From: Bretschneidera sinensis
Taxonomy: Eukaryota > Streptophyta > Magnoliopsida > Brassicales > Akaniaceae
Length of the DNA: 64,000 nt
Assembly: GCA_023935145.1 (NCBI GenBank)
Contig: CM043698.1
Span: 33,637,001-33,701,000, forward strand
Reading direction: 5' to 3'
The translations under genes and the position numbers were made by a program. The notes under the pieces were generated by a model, which was given only the letters and a program-made list of their open reading frames with translations, ran no database searches and was not told where the DNA came from. How positions within the stretch are numbered: the stretch's first letter is position 1; each line of letters starts with the position of its first letter. This document shows, in pieces, positions 36,208 through 48,622 of the stretch.

Positions 36208-39200
36208 ATTAATTACATTTAAAATTACAATAATATCCCTAAAGTTTATTAGAGTGAGACTTATATACATTTACAAGTAGTATATGAAAGAATATACAAG
36301 AATATCTAACAAAATAGTAAATACACCACTTCTAACAGAACAATTGTACATACTTATTTTTAAATTCTCCCATTCATACATTCTTTGCTTTAGTATCTTG
36401 TCACGTGTAACAGACTAGCACATGTGCCACCAAATTGGACCAGCACGGAATAAAAAAAATGCAATTTTATCATGTGAAGGACTTAAATATAATTAATTTG
36501 CCAATACAACCAAATTTCTTTTGTGTTAAGCAATCCAATGAACCAGGAATACACCTACCCACCTAATCTAATTTTGAAGATCTTAAACAGTGAATTATAT
36601 ACCAAAAAGCTACCCTTCTGATTAAGAAATTGGGCACCACAATAACTGAAATAACAATAGGCACCTTGCTAAAAGGAGCTTTACTTTTAAAGACAAACGG
36701 GTAATTTAGACTTTTTGCTTATCATGTCGAGATTAGACCTGGGTGCCTTGTATCTGTAAGCACCTTATACAAATGACTATACGCGTAAAGAACAAATAAT
36801 TAAAATCAAAAGCACGATTGACTGCTTAAAAAGTAGAAAAAGTAAAATAATTAGGGTGAATAATTGGAGATTTGCCCCACAAGACCAACAAAAAGCAAAT
36901 CCACATTTTTCAAACCTTTTTTTCCTTTCCTTCTATTTGACACATTTTTCAAACATTAGCCCACCAAACAAGTCATAAAACCACACTACCCTACTCATAA
37001 AATAAAATTTAATTTCTTAGATTATTAGCCCACCAATCATCCCTAAGCAGGTAAGAAGAAATATAAATGTCAACAAACACGTGGCTATATGAAAGTTCAC
37101 GTTTCACTAAAAATGTTTGAATTCAAATTTCTTCATGAATATTTGTTGATGTTAAATCAAAATTTTTATCATATAAAATGTAGAGTGATTCTTAACTTCG
37201 ATTTCAATGTAAATACGATGAAAATTACTTTAAATTTATTTTGTGTGATGAGATTCATGCTCTATGATGGATATGTGAGATACTCTACATGCTTACTTAT
37301 TTTATTCAAAATATAAATTAATTATTCTTTCTCTATTTAACCTAAATATTGTTGTAAGGCTATGTAATTATGGACCCCCTCCGGCCAGAAGAAGATTAAG
37401 TGGTTAATTGCAATAATAATAGTAACTAATTCGATGAAATAAGTGTAGAAGATGGTGGCAATGACACCGTTGGTTGTTTATGAAAGCTTAGTTTTAACTG
37501 AAACTATATTAATTAATTAAGAAATATATATGAGTAGGTTGTAGGAGAGAAATGATTTGCATGAAAATTAAAATAAGAGAGGGATCAAAAGTAACCACCC
37601 TCAGTCCCCACCACATTCTGCTATGATGCGTAGTGTCGCAGGAGATCCCAGCATCTCTCCCGGATGTCACACGTGCCATACTACTCTGTCCTCACGTGAG
37701 ATCTCTTATTTTTATAATTTTTAAATGAAGATACATTAGTATGCATCATGACAATGTTTGGAAAGAGATTGTTTAAATCTCTTACAACCGGTGTTTATAT
37801 CAATAAAATGAATTTTTTTTACACTAATGCTTTAGAAATACAACTAATTAACTAATTTATATAAGAAAATCGAAGCTGTTTTGATGCGAACGAAGCTTTG
37901 ATTCAAAAATAAAAATATCAATTCTGAGTCATTTATACTTTGTAATTGGAGTTTTGATTTTCATGATGTGTAAGATATTTTTTTGATTTATATATTGATT
38001 ATTTTTTCAATTTTAAGTAGATTTTACTTAGTGATAATGTGATAAATCCGATCTGGTCCCCATACATGTATTAAGACCATAATTTTAGCTTCTTTTTCTT
38101 CTCATTGGTAATAATGATTTTGCTATAATTATAAAAGGGATTGTGCGATTAGACTATTTGATATTTAGCGTCTTTGATACATGTAGAGACACATGATTTT
38201 CATTAAGTGAATGACAGAAGTTTTATCGGAATTGTTTGATTTTGAAAATTTATATATCAAATTAAAATAGTTTAAAGTTTAAAATTTAAAGAGTAAAATA
38301 ATCTTACTCATACAAAAAATAAATTCATAATTTAATATTTTTTAATTTACCTAAACTAGTTACTAGCACTACATTTAATAAAGTTTAAAGAACATACATA
38401 AGATCCAATAATATAAAAAAAAGAACATATATAGGAGTAAGTTTTTTAAATTTATGAATATTCATATAATTGGATTAAAGAATTAAGATACTGAAGTGAC
38501 GTCATGTGAGACACAAGGTTACGTCAAATAGTACGGACATTGACCAGCGAGATCCAATTCCTATGAATCATTCAAAAAACATTTGTTGACCACGTGACAA
38601 AGAATATCAGTCAAGTTCTCTGCTGGCAAATATATTACTCAGTCAAGTTGTAGTGTTTTTGTTTTTTGGGGTGGGGGAGAAGGAGAGTTGCTTCAAGTAT
38701 TGTCAGTTTTGGCGGGATGTGAGGTGTTTAAATTAATAAACTACTAATATTGAATTTTGATATGGCCAAGGCAATGTTAGCTTCGAACAAGGTGGACAAA
38801 GACAACTACACAAGAGAGTCAAGGCCAAAGTCGTTGTAAGCCAGGACGTTATACGGTGGTGTGCCCACACAGATGACTCTATTGGTGCACACTACGTGGA
38901 CCGTACATGTGGTCCCATATTGTGATAGGAAACCACTCGAGTGTAATATTTGAACGGCTTTGATACTACTAGTAAATTACCCGTATGGAGGCATTGTAGC
39001 ATAATGATTCCAAATATATCAAAATATCATTATTTGCCCGGTGCCCCACACCCCCAAAACCCAACCTTACGGAGCATTTAAAAAGGGCCCTGTTTTTCTT
39101 AACTATATTTTTAGGAGTCATGTTTTCGGACCGGTTTTATAGTAACTATTATAAAATCGAAAATTTTTATTAATAATTATAAAAAATTATAATAATAAAT

Positions 39201-40905
39201 AAATATTTATTTTTATTCAGTTAATCATAGGATCGGGTTTATGAAATCAAAATTATATTTTTAATGGATAAAGATGAATACATAACGCCCCTTGACAGCA
39301 GCGAGTATAGTCATCTTGTGAGTACACTAATGAATGTGTGACATGAAGTCTTAATGTTTTTCGATCTATTTTCAGTATTTTCGTGTTATGAATATATTTT
39401 CTCTTCGTTATTATAATAAATTTTAAAAAAATTATCAATATATCTTTCTGAATGAAAACAAATGTCGAAACCCATTGTCACAGGCCGCTGTTTATGTATC
39501 AACGCTGATTTTTAATGGTTTTTTCTAAATTCTAACTATTGCCTCAATATCATTTTATGTGGTATTTTTTACTCAAGTAATTTTAATATTTCAAATTATG
39601 TGAGTTATATGAAATTTAGTTTATTGTAAAATCAAAAAGTAATATATTTAGTGAATAGTATTAATTCTACAAGAATAAAAACTTTCACCATGAATATTTT
39701 TATTTGTTACTTTTGAATTTTAAGAGCACAATATTTTGATTTTCTTTACATGCTTCTTAATTTCATATTTAATTATTTTATATTCTCAAATTTCAATTTT
39801 TATGTATACATTTATATGTTTTACAGATGTGTTATGTTGAGTTCAAAAATCTTCTACTACAAGTAGTTATTATTTGTTTAATTTATTTACTTTCAAGATA
39901 AAATTAAAGTTAATATCTTAATTTATTTTCCAACTATTAAAAAATTTTAATTTAAAATTATTTATTTATAGACTTGCATTTGTGGACATGTTACATTGAG
40001 TACGTAAAATTTAATAAAAAATAATTATTTATGGATAGTTTTGTGATGGACATTAAAGCATCGTACTCATAGCAAATCAACAGTCAAGATTGGACTTAAA
40101 ATTTTAATAATAACTTTATGGTTTAACTCACTATTTAATTTTTAAAAAGAACAATAAATCAAATAGAAATCTATTGACAACATGAATTAAATTTATTTGA
40201 TAAATACTCTAAAATTTATTGTTTAAAATGTTATTTATAAATTTATAAAGTTCATGCATTATACGAGTATGACAACTAGTTAATTAGTTTGTTAAGATTT
40301 TTTTGCTCATATTTGTTGATGTGGATCTCGAAATTATTCGGTGTAAAGAATAAGCGACTTGATAGATAAGTTGTTGAATGCTATAAATATGGATATAAAG
40401 AGAGATATTACCTCACCTAATTTATAAACCATGAATAACTGGTTAGATGTACAGAGTAGAAAACCAAAACCAAATATATATTGTAAATAGATTGAGTGAA
40501 TATTGTGTGTATTAGGGTTTGGGTTGTGAGATTATGAGAATTTTTACACAGTTTTATTTAGAAAAATTGTGTAATGTTATGCAACGAGATTTAACAGCTT
40601 TATTCAATTTAAAAGTTGTAAAAAAATGAAATAGTAATTGACATGTAGATGTAAACAAAAAATTGTGTCGAACTAAATTAAAATTCTAATGTTTTTATTC
40701 AATTTAAAAATTGTTATTATGATTATTCAGTTGTTGACTGGGTGTCAGATTCTAGCAGTTCGATATTGTTGCCACACTACTTTTTAAAAAGAAAAATAAT
40801 TAACTACTTTTTCTTCTTCTTATTGTTGTCATATTTTCAGAACCAAAAAGAGCTGACGAAAATAACAATAAAATGAAATCTTATTGTTTATTAATCCTCA
40901 TCCCA

Positions 40906-40908
<3 letters not shown>

Positions 40909-40954
<46 letters not shown>
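40909..40954. repeat. (AT)n microsatellite
   Basis: An alternating AT tract of about 46 bases. Confidence 0.95.
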
Positions 40955-40957
<3 letters not shown>

Positions 40958-41948
40958 GTTTAACATTAACTAAAAAGAAAAAAAAGGATAAGGGCATAGT
41001 TGAAAATAATATAATATAATAATGCGTGAGAGGTAAGGGAAAAAACTAAAAAAATAACAAATATGTACCACAAGGGTTTTCAAAGTTTATACTATTATGA
41101 TTAAGGAAGTGTGTAACCACACTGACAAAACCCAGTTAGGATTTGATAAGTTATTCCAAGAAAGAAGACTTTGGCAGCATTTCCATAAGAAGTTAAACTT
41201 GAATCTAAATATATTTTATGAAAATCAATTTTATTTAGTATAGGATTTTAATATAATACTACAAAATAAGCACACATTTTAAAGAGGAAAAATATTAAAC
41301 ACACATTTTCATAATATTATACCAAATTGCCTTATTTTATTATTTTTTATGACTTGTGCCAACTTGTTTTGATCCTTCGTAATTCAATTTTTTTTTTTTG
41401 TAATTCAACTTAATTACCATAATTTTTAAATAAATCTTTTTTCAACATCTCACCTTAATTATTATCTATACAATAATTATGGAACTGAAAATTGAAAAGT
41501 TTAAGGGTGTGTTTAATTAAAAAATATATTTTTATTTTTCTTAATATAATTTGAAAAATAATATTTATTTTTTTAATATAATATTAAAAATTTGAGAAAT
41601 TGTTTTCTTAGTTGATCAATTTTTTCAATATTATATTGAAAATAAAAGTTTTGTTTTTCAAATAATAATAAAAATATACAAATTATTAAAAAAATAAAAT
41701 TAAAAATTTTCTACAACTAAAGAAATCCTAAAATTATTGTACTTAGCTACTTGTCCATCATCACTACTGATTACTAAATATTGAAACCGTTGTCTTATGG
41801 ATTTATATTTTTTGACATTTCATCAAAATGTGGAGGCATAAGTTATTTTAGACATCCTGTCTACTTTGTGGTCTAGTAAAAGATCAATCTTCTAAAATTT
41901 GCATTGTCAACATCATTTACGTTTTCCAAATTTAATTCGCATGAGGAG

Positions 41949-42641
41949 CAGTGGCATAACCAAAAACTCTTCTTAGTGGAGGTAATATATACACATTATA
42001 AATTTTATATATATATGTGTGAGAGAAAATGTTAACAGTCACAAATTGGTATTGTGCTTTATATTTTTTTTACAGCAATGTCTTTGATTCCTCTCTATCA
42101 GTCTTTTATGTTATTAAAGTAGATATTTTTAGTATATTTTTTTCTCTAAAAAACAATGACCGAGAATCAACTTCACACATTGTCGACAGCGTGCAGGACG
42201 TGTGCAACTGATTGTGACATAATCAAACTAACGCGATTTGATGATTCGATAGATTTGATTATTTTCGACTCATGAGTGGTTAGATAATTATTCAATCGTT
42301 TTTTTCCTATACGATTGTGCATTATTTATAATGCCTATAGCAAAAAGTTAGATAATTTACACATAAATATTTTTTAAAAAAATATTTTTTTAATAAAATA
42401 AAAATTTTTACACGCGAGACAATATGTGGGCAATTACATTAAGGTTATAATTTATACATAAATCCAAAACTTTTCAAATATATGAAAATTTTATATTAAA
42501 TTTAGATAAATTTTTAATATTTATGAGGGTAATTTATTTATATTAGTGGGGTCAATTTTAAAAATATATATTATTAATATGTTTTTTTAAATATTAACTG
42601 GGGCAGCCAATCCCATTGCCTACAATATGGACCCATCCCTG
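41949..42641. repeat. Possible hAT-like non-autonomous element
   Basis: The left end CAGTGGCATAACC and the right end read in reverse CAGGGATGGGTCC resemble the CAGTGGCGGA/CAGGG-type ends of plant hAT relics. The interior is AT-rich and non-coding. The 8 bases on each side do not match, so the call is weak. Confidence 0.35.
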
Positions 42642-44213
42642 GCCAAAAATTATGAAGTTTATATATGCAGATAATATGCTTATTATAAAAAAGTCATGAA
42701 AGATAGAAAAATATTTGATATCGATGTGATTTCATTACTGTTTTATTAAATATTAAATAATTATTAATTTTATAATTATTTTATAAAAAAATGTTTTGAA
42801 AGTAATTTTATAAATCATAAATTAAAATTTTTACTAGATCAAATGATACTTTAATAATATACCATTAAATATAAAAGTTTATTATAGAGTTTAGCATAAA
42901 TATAATAAGAATACCGTAAATTGTAATCAAAGTTACCAAAAAACACTCGATTCCAAAAGCAGAGGGAGAATATAATAGGTAAAAATAAATAAATTCTTAG
43001 CGGGTGTATACGCACGTGTGAGAAGGAAATAAATATAAATTGAATAAAACTAAGTTTTTTTTAAATAACGAAAAAAAGTTTTGTAAGAGGATGACGATGA
43101 TGAAAGGCATTGGAAGGGGCAAAGATTCTTATATAAAGAGTGTCGTCTTATACCACTAATCATTATATTTCCTTCCCCTTTAAACCCTTTTAATCAAGAA
43201 AATGAGTGGAGTGAAGCATACCATAGGAGTGAAAACGCTTAACCTCTCCAAAGCTTAACCTCTGGAGAGAGAGAGAGATTAGTTTGGTGAGTAGTCAGCG
43301 TAAGTGAGCCTTGCCGACAAGAAATTCTGTGTCACCACTAAAATGAGTAATTAGAAGACCCCATAAGGTGGTGGTAAAATAATACTATACTCAATTCCCT
43401 CTACGTTCACTCACCAAAAAGTGAAAGACCCACTTAATTTTTCACCTTTTTACTGTTTGTGGAGGTGGGTGGGGGTGAATCTTATTCCATCAAGAGAAAA
43501 GATGAGAAGAGTTCAAATTTCATGAGGTGCTTTAATTATGATGAGGGAAAATTATATTAAATGGATACTTCTTTTCTTGAAAAATATGTAACTTTTATGA
43601 ACAGTTGACATTCCATAATTGAAAGACTAGTAGTACTACTCTTTACTTGAAGTAAAATGGTTGATGACCAGCAGAAGTACTACTTTTTTTTCTTTTTGCC
43701 TTGAATGTAAATGGTAACTCCTCTCCAATTCAATGCACTCTCTCCTCTCTTTTTCATGAAATTGTAAATGGTGGTAACTCCTCTACAGTTGAATGGTAGC
43801 AGGGATGTTTGGCTATTACATGAAAATGGTAACTCATGCTTTCTCAAACTAACATCCACATATAGCTTAAGCAGACGAAAGCTCACAAAACATGTCTCAC
43901 AAAAGAAACTAATACAGTACCTGAGCTTTTACAGATCAAACGGTTATTGACTAATTTTGATTGAGGTAGGCCACTGACTCATCAAATAAGATTCAAGATC
44001 TCTTTTTTTTTTTTTTCCCTTTCAATAATCATATAAATTTCAAATGCCTAGAAATTATTTGGAATTCAGTAACATACAAATTGTTGCAATGAAGATTGTC
44101 TAAAAAATTATCCAATACCAACTAGTAACTGATAATAGTAAACATCATTGGAGAATTTCAGATATCACGCATATCAATCCATCAGCAGCTCCACCACTAG
44201 TACCTCTTTTAAG

Positions 44214-45294
44214 TCATAGCTTTTGCGGTGCAGAGCTATCTCGAACCAATAAAATCAGTTTGAATTCGCATCTTCTGTGCTGCTTCATGCCGACAACCTT
44301 CCTCTGTTTTGGGGTCCTCTCAATAGTTCTCACAATCATGGGGGGGCAGTATGTACCCAATGGCTGCATGAACGTCACGAGCTTTGGAATGTTTAAAACA
44401 GAAGTAACCCCAAAGGTGATTTGATGGAAGACCCCCCTGATATCTCTCTCTTTCCATGACAACCAAAGCTTGTAAAAGGACTTCCACTTCTTTCATGGTG
44501 GGGCTCTGGTTACAAGTGCTCCTCCAGCTAGAAAATGTTTGGTCTCAGGTCCTTCCGAGGTTGTTTGACCTGAGTAGCAAATCACGGCTTGCCATCCATC
44601 CAATCGGCTCAAGGATACTCTGGCTTCTTGCGAAAAGACACCTCAATGGCAAAAAACTTTCAAGTCCTTGGATCTTTTTGGCAAGGTCCTCTTTCATGAT
44701 GTTTGAACAATACTAATAACCTACCGTCTTATGGTGGCCTCTCCAGTCCAACATCTTTGTCATATCCTTCTGCCATCCAAAAAAAAATTTTGTTTCAGTT
44801 TATTCTTCGGTCCGACTAACAATAATCGATTTCATCAAACACTATACCTAAGTTCTTAAACAAGCACAAAACCTACTCTTTCCTGCCAATCACTATACTT
44901 CCAAGGATCGAAACAGACTAAATACATGTTATACAGGTTAACAATAAAAAACAAACATCCTGAGAGGAAAAAAGCAGAGTTTAAGCATTTCTGGATGCAA
45001 GGATAAACCAACCCACCATAGAGAAATGGTGATTCAGGTTTGTAACTACTCGGCACAGAGCTAGAGTAGATCACAGAATATGAAAACATAACATAACATA
45101 TACACAAAAGACAAAATCTTGCCTACTTTTGATGAATTACTAGGTATAAATAGAGTACGATTCATGCATTTACCTGTTTTGGTTGTCAGAACTGGACCTG
45201 AACTTGGAACCTCATCCCAACTATGTACAAAGGCCTCTACTTGGGTATAAGAGGGCCACAAGACATCTAAATTCAAGTACCGGAAAAAGAACAA
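44214..45294 (-). other. Unidentified exon-like segments
   Basis: On the minus strand three stretches look coding. 45280-45171 reads LWPSYTQVEAFVHSWDEVPS and ends at an AG|GTAAATG-like donor. 45058-44990 follows a CTCTAG acceptor, and joining it to the first block keeps a frame for about 26 codons. 44716-44470 reads MKEDLAKKIQGLESFLPL before a stop. I do not recognise any protein family. Stops between and within blocks suggest a decayed gene or a captured gene fragment, but chance open frames cannot be excluded. Confidence 0.25.
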
Positions 45295-46246
45295 AGAGAA
45301 AGGTTTTCAGGTGAAGGCATTATGAGACGAGAGCAAGGGATCCACATGGCAATGGAACTCGAAAGCAAGGGCCAAATTTGTACACATTTTGACATTCAAG
45401 TTCAGCTGGACTTGGGGATGAAATTAAAGAAAATATGCCACAAACTTCTTCTGACAGAAAGCGAATCTCCTTCAGCAATGTATTACTTATTAGCCAAACA
45501 GTGAAAACTTACTAACATAGCAACTGGATGGCAAGACAAATCATGTACTCAGATTTTTAAGAATGCAATGAATGGCTTCTAAATTTCTAAAGCAAGGTTA
45601 TACATGGAGTAATCAATATCCTACTGAGAATACCCACTTAAGCTTGTAAATATGAACAGCTTGCAATCTTAAAACTAGACAGCAAGTTCAAAACCAGAAA
45701 AGAAAGATTACAAGCCAAATCAACTCAGATAATATTCAAACAATGCAAAAGATGGTGAAGGTAAACAGTATGTGTAGTACTCGTCGTTTTCACAGGATAG
45801 CATTTCTGATTAGATTGTAAAAGTCATAAGAAATGATAGAATGACCTTAAATAACCAAACGAGAAATCATAAAACTTTCCCCCTTATAGATACTATTATT
45901 TATCCAAAATACTAGTTGGAACAAAAATTTTACAATGTTCTTCCTGTTCTGTAACGACTGTTCATGCAACATTCTCTATTGTTACAAACAAGAAGATCCT
46001 TTTTTACTCTTCAAACAGAAATGCTCCAAAAATCATGCTAGGGTGAAAGAGGGGCAACTGCTCGAATCGTGAGACTAAGCAGTTGTAGGATTACAATATT
46101 GAATCATCTATCAATAAACCTCTTTCTCCCACCCGAATGCCCAAAAACTCTTCTAAAGAGTAAGTAAACAAGAACAAAACGAAAAGTAAAGAAAAGAATT
46201 CAATAAATCCTACAAAATGTAAATTTCTAAAGGACTAGAAAAAATG

Positions 46247-48622
46247 TTACACTGAGGATCTATCAACTAAAACGTCATTTAGCACATCATCCTCACCGTT
46301 AGCCAAGGCGAAAAGCTCTGCATCCTTCTCTTCATCGCTGGAAAAATCCCGCCTCTCGAACTTGGAATGAGCTGCAATGAAAATCAACTTTTGAGCTCTG
46401 TCCATGCCCACCCTCGAATGCCCATGGGCACTTATCCATCTCTGTAAAGACCAATTGCATTTGATCCCACACGAAGTTGCATGGAGAAAAATAAGCCTAA
46501 CAGCAACTTTCCCTAGGGACTTAAACTCAGAAAGATAAGTTTCCCACACAAGCCTACTACTCTGTGGATTGACAATTCTCATCTTTCCAGTTATAGGGTC
46601 TCTCTCTTTCATCTGCACAGCTTGCGCATATAAGGGATTAAGACCTTCTGTTCTCCATTTCATGAGTTCCATTAATGCAATATGAGCCTCCTCCCTTGAT
46701 ACAAGTCTTGTTATGAGCCTGTCAACATCTTTTTCCTGCTCAGGCGTCAAACATTTGAATGGAGGAAGATACTTGCCACTAGTATCCCTAATCAAATAAA
46801 GGGGATCAAGTATAAATGCAGCAGCCCAAGCAGGGTGGTAATTCTTCTTAAACCGCCTTTCAATCACCTTCTCTACTGCTCCTTCTGCAATATGAAACTT
46901 GGAACACCAATCTTTCACTTTTGCTCTTAGCTCATCCCAAAGTGGCAGGCATTGCCCAACTAGTGGCCTCTCTGCCTCAATCTCTTGAGCCATTTCTTTG
47001 ATCAATTTGACCAATGAGAGAACTGCCTCCACTTCATTCCAAAACCCTACATCTCGAATCATCTCCGCAACCTCCCTCGCCATAGGATCCTCCATGGATA
47101 CTATCTTATACGCTTCATCAAGCAGAACTAGCCGAAGTGCTTGAGCCGAGTTCAATATATCCTCAAGCAATGTATACACAGGTCCAAAATTTACTTGCTC
47201 ATAATCACGAAAGGGCAATCTCAACAAATCAGCATGACCATACTCCTGCAACTGATACTTACTAAAGCTATTTCGAATTTGAGTCGTGTTGTTAACAAAA
47301 CTGGCAAGCTTCAAGCAATTCTCAGTGACAGACCCGAACAAAGCTAGTTCCTTGCTTAAGTCCTTAATCAAACTGTTAAACCCCTGAAACTGACAAGAAA
47401 GATTAACCATCCAATGATGCTGATTCTCCAGGCTCCTCAATGCCGTGGCCTTAAACCTATCAGCGACAATTCCTACACACTGCTGCAAAGAATTGCCACA
47501 AATGCCCGTTATTGTCTCCCACAAAACCTCCTCTGCATACTTTGAAGGAACAGAGCCACTAACAAATACTGCCCTCCTATACAAGCTAGTCCCATTAGGC
47601 AAATTCACCGTCAAGTTCACTAAATTCTCATCACCACCAAAGCTCTTTACTTTCCACCCATCAGCCGCAATCTGGAAGAACATGGCGTCCTTGATTCTCG
47701 CCTCGGACTCTGCCTTGGCTTCCTCAAACTTAGCATCCAATCTACTCCCACATAACTCCCTTCTTGATATCACCGGAAAACCAACTTGATTAAGGAAAGC
47801 TCGAAACTTTGGGTGCTCAAGACTCGAAAAGGAAACCGACCCACAAGATTCATAGACCCAATCGGCTAGGTAATCAAGCGCACACGCAATCTGGGTCTTG
47901 TTCAAAGTTGGACCAGGTGATGTTTTAGGACTCTTGAGCTTCTTTACACTGTCTTCAAGCATGGCCAAAGCACCCAAATCATCTTTTCCACCTGATAGCA
48001 TCAAATGCGGCTGTTGCGGCAACAAACCCCCTGCACCACCACCGCTCGCGGCCGTCACCGTCGGGTACCCAAAATCTCCGCCACAGAATCTCGATGGATC
48101 CACGACAGCTAACGGTGCCACTTGATAGGAACCGCCACCGGGTGGTGGTGGTGCAATGGTGACAGCAGTGGCAGTAACGGTGACCGAAGAAGACGAAGAG
48201 CTGCGCTTGCGATTGCTGTGTTGTTGTTGTTGTTGTTGATGATGATGATGATGATGAGAAGACGGTGAAGCGAGAGAATTGGGGGAGACAGAGGAAATGG
48301 GTTTTGCCAAGGAGTTGAAATTGGGGCATGTGCCGCGCTTGAGGTGCTCGGATGCGGTGCGGGAGGGGTTGGAGGCGGAGAAAACGGCGTCGCATAGGGA
48401 GCACCTGAGCTTGACCGCTTTGGGGAGGCCTGTATCGGTGTTGTGGACCAACATGGGCTCGAGGTGAGCCCAGTACCATGCCCCTTTGCCCTTGATGGCC
48501 TTTGTTCGAACCATCACCAGCCCCTCGTACCGCTTGTGTACGGCCTTCGCTGCTAGTTCGTCGGCCGAGACTGAGTCCACTGTTGCTTGATGTTGCGCTG
48601 CGGTGCTGTTGTTAGCCGCCAT
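46247..48622 (-). CDS. BED zinc-finger/DUF659 protein, hAT-transposase-derived
   Basis: Intronless, about 791 residues from the ATG at 48622; an in-frame ATG at 48652 adds ten residues but the MAANNST start fits the plant family better. Near residues 40-105 lies a BED-like finger: KGKGAWYWAHLEPM, then CSLCDAVFSASNPS and EHLKRGTC, giving C-x2-C ... H-x4-C. A His/Gln tract and Ser-rich linker follow (about 125-160). The central DUF659 region includes IAADGWKVKSFGG and VGIVADRFKA. The C-terminal part with CNWSLQRWISAHGHSR corresponds to the hAT dimerisation region. This closely resembles plant genes such as Arabidopsis At1g12380 and At1g62870, considered domesticated hAT transposases. The long clean frame and lack of flanking inverted repeats point to a host gene, presumably nuclear and DNA- or chromatin-associated. 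Specific function unknown. The GC content is much higher at the 5' end (48000-48560). Confidence 0.88.
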   Translation of the reverse strand: MAANNSTAAQHQATVDSVSADELAAKAVHKRYEGLVMVRTKAIKGKGAWYWAHLEPMLVHNTDTGLPKAVKLRCSLCDAVFSASNPSRTASEHLKRGTCPNFNSLAKPISSVSPNSLASPSSHHHHHHQQQQQQHSNRKRSSSSSSVTVTATAVTIAPPPPGGGSYQVAPLAVVDPSRFCGGDFGYPTVTAASGGGAGGLLPQQPHLMLSGGKDDLGALAMLEDSVKKLKSPKTSPGPTLNKTQIACALDYLADWVYESCGSVSFSSLEHPKFRAFLNQVGFPVISRRELCGSRLDAKFEEAKAESEARIKDAMFFQIAADGWKVKSFGGDENLVNLTVNLPNGTSLYRRAVFVSGSVPSKYAEEVLWETITGICGNSLQQCVGIVADRFKATALRSLENQHHWMVNLSCQFQGFNSLIKDLSKELALFGSVTENCLKLASFVNNTTQIRNSFSKYQLQEYGHADLLRLPFRDYEQVNFGPVYTLLEDILNSAQALRLVLLDEAYKIVSMEDPMAREVAEMIRDVGFWNEVEAVLSLVKLIKEMAQEIEAERPLVGQCLPLWDELRAKVKDWCSKFHIAEGAVEKVIERRFKKNYHPAWAAAFILDPLYLIRDTSGKYLPPFKCLTPEQEKDVDRLITRLVSREEAHIALMELMKWRTEGLNPLYAQAVQMKERDPITGKMRIVNPQSSRLVWETYLSEFKSLGKVAVRLIFLHATSCGIKCNWSLQRWISAHGHSRVGMDRAQKLIFIAAHSKFERRDFSSDEEKDAELFALANGEDDVLNDVLVDRSSV

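Larger units (their letters stand above)
33650..46246. other. Long AT-rich intergenic region
   Basis: About 12.6 kb with no gene I can support. The first 200 bases are the leader or promoter of the photolyase; its frame stays open upstream to 33913 with a GAGAGA run at 33778-33792. Within the region are a 363-bp tandem duplication (34046-34786), (AT)n runs at 34268, 36160 and 40909, a weak hAT-like element (41949-42641) and unidentified exon-like segments (44214-45294). The rest is plain AT-rich DNA. Confidence 0.55.

Noticed and set aside
43200..43290. Possible microRNA hairpin around the two CTTAACCTCT words
   Set aside because: They are direct, not inverted, repeats, and no known microRNA sequence was seen.
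47445..48479. Open frames of 60-166 codons overlapping the BED/DUF659 gene on either strand
   Set aside because: They are shadows of the real coding frame, driven by its GC-rich 5' end.
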